Below, one piece after another: positions 62,893 through 64,000 of a stretch of 64,000 nt of DNA; position 1 is the first letter of the stretch; each line of letters begins with the position of its first letter. The DNA is taken from positions 62,001-126,000 of the forward strand of contig CACJRP010000001.1 of the NCBI GenBank assembly GCA_902595825.1, read 5' to 3'. The notes beneath the pieces were generated by a model. The model had not been told where the DNA came from. It saw only the letters and a list, made by a program, of their open reading frames with translations, and did not search any database. Position numbers and translations under genes: made by a program. The DNA comes from an uncultured Bacteroidota bacterium (GTDB lineage: Bacteria; Bacteroidota; Bacteroidia; Flavobacteriales; Flavobacteriaceae).

Positions 62893-64000
62893 TTATCTTT
62901 TCATATAAACTTCATCATGATTGAGCATTACATTTGCTACCATGGAAAGTGCTGCGGTTTTATATAAATTTAAGGTTTTATCTCTAGGTTTTTTTCCATT
63001 TTTAAAAATATTGTATGCAAGTTTAGGGTTTTACTTGAATTTTATAAGCTGCTCGTCATATAATTTTCTAAGTAATTCTATTTCCTTATCTCTAGGTTTT
63101 CTTGAGGTGCAAAGACGGAAACCATGCTTTATTGATTCATCAATAGAGGAAGGCTTTTCTTTTTGAATCCTCTCTGCAAGAATTCTTGATGCCTCAACAA
63201 ACTGTGGATCATTCAATAAAACGAGTGCCTGCAAAGGTGTGTTGGTTATTTCTCTTTTTACCGTACAAACCTCTCTTGTTGGAGCATCAAAAGTAGACAT
63301 AGAAGGAGGTGGGTTTGTTCGTCTTATAAATGTGTACATGCTTCTTCGATATAAACTATCACCAGTTGACTCGTTGTAATTTAAAAGTTTAATTGAATAA
63401 TTAGATTTTTCTATCCATAGACCTTTAGGCTGATAGGGTTTGACACTTTTTCCACCTATATGTTTTACAAGTAATCCGCTAGCAGCCAAGGCGTTATCTC
63501 TGATCATTTCGGCTGGAAGCCTATAACTGTTACTTCTAGATAGGAGTATATTATCGGGATCAATTTCAACTTGCTTTTGACTTGGTTTAGAAGATTGCAT
63601 ATAGGTATGTGATGTTACCATCAATCTTAATAAATCACGAATATCCCAATCCTTTTCCATAAAATAGTTAGAAAGATATTCAAGTAATTTAGGGTGAGAG
63701 GGAAGTTGACCTTGAACCCCAAAGTCACCAGGAGTATTTACAATACCCCTGCCAAAAATCATCTGCCAATACCTATTAACTGCAACTCTAGCAGTCAGTG
63801 GATTTTTTTTATCGAATATCCATTTGGATAGACCTAGCCTATTTTTGGGCATTTCAGCAGACATTTTGGGAAGTTTAGATGGAACATCCGCTTCAACTTC
63901 AAAACTAGGTGATTGATAGCTTCCTCTATCATAAAGAAAAGTCTTTCTTTTATCTTTCATCTCCTCCATTACCATAACCGTTTTGACATCAGTGATGTTT
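62893..64000 (-). pseudogene. DUF1553 (PSD1) protein gene with an in-frame stop, 5' end outside the window
   Basis: The frame is open to the window edge and encodes the C-terminal DUF1553 region of a planctomycete-type protein: VMVMEEMKDKRKT, RGSYQSP, TARVAVNRYWQMIFGRGIV, LPSHPKLLEYLSNYF, NSYRLPAEMIRDNA and FDAPTREVCTVKRE. A TAA at 63031-63033 interrupts the frame. Translation beyond it, still in frame, gives 45 more residues with family-like features (NPKLAY, TAALSMVANVMLNHDEVYMKR) and ends at 62893, 8 bases before DUF1501. So one base change probably shortened the gene, or the stop is an assembly error or readthrough. An upstream DUF1549/PSCyt2 part is expected outside the window. Confidence 0.85.

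Noticed and set aside
1-64000. CRISPR arrays, insertion sequences or rRNA genes
   Set aside because: I saw no regularly spaced direct repeats, no transposase-like protein with flanking inverted repeats, and no rRNA-like segment in the window.

Overview
The window is a dense, AT-rich (by eye roughly 30% GC) stretch of a marine-type Flavobacteriia (Bacteroidota) chromosome. Support for this comes from the SusC/SusD pair, a eukaryote-type NADP isocitrate dehydrogenase, a split transketolase, lineage-specific gene pairs (coaBC with an omega-like subunit, murQ with a small two-helix membrane protein, an S4 protein with a phosphoribosyltransferase and aroK), the zeaxanthin-type genes crtB and crtZ, promoters of the Bacteroidota -33/-7 type (TTTA/TTG, about 19-20 nt, TAnnTTTG), a T9SS-like C-terminal domain, and the absence of Shine-Dalgarno leaders. 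I see no insertion sequence, prophage, CRISPR array or rRNA. No gene-free stretch exceeds 300 bases.

Layout. 1-17.7 kb holds mostly minus-strand housekeeping genes: the end of lpdA, aroQ, a PqqB-like hydrolase, xerD, a response regulator/histidine kinase pair, coaE, a YbbR-like gene, fabI, recN, a DUF4835 gene, coaBC, an omega-like subunit, bamD, dapA, ligA, prmC and an acetyltransferase. 17.7-24.2 kb holds ribD, a thioesterase, dnaA, a low-molecular-weight phosphatase, a tetrapyrrole-type methylase, mltG, a second acetyltransferase and dapF. 24.3-32.3 kb is a plus-strand run: a DegP-like lipoprotein protease, trmD-rplS, icd, murQ, thrS-infC-rpmI-rplT. 32.3-38 kb is minus strand: dnaB, accA, an EamA transporter, an LptF/LptG permease and tgt. 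38-45.5 kb has the two transketolase halves, two envelope proteins, an S4 protein, a phosphoribosyltransferase, aroK, three tRNAs (Lys, Lys, Leu) and a light/B12-type MerR regulator leading crtB and crtZ. 45.5-52.9 kb has two chaperone/isomerases, a tiny T9SS-domain-like protein, guaB, a LysE exporter, a DUF3050 protein, an M28 peptidase and a small barrel protein.

The most unusual block is 52.9-64 kb, all on the minus strand. In transcription order it contains a DUF1553 (PSD1) gene, a Tat-exported DUF1501 protein, a Tat-exported NHL-propeller protein, a DUF2231/cytochrome c/leucine-repeat fusion, a lipoprotein of the vanadium haloperoxidase/PAP2 superfamily, SusC and SusD. It looks like a polysaccharide utilisation locus whose carbohydrate-active enzymes are replaced by redox and planctomycete-type exported proteins. 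The DUF1553 gene carries one in-frame TAA 45 codons before its apparent natural end.

Gene packing is extreme. Most convergent gene pairs overlap or are separated by five bases or fewer, TTG starts are common, infC appears to start with ATA, and several -7 promoter boxes lie only a few bases before start codons, suggesting leaderless or nearly leaderless mRNAs.
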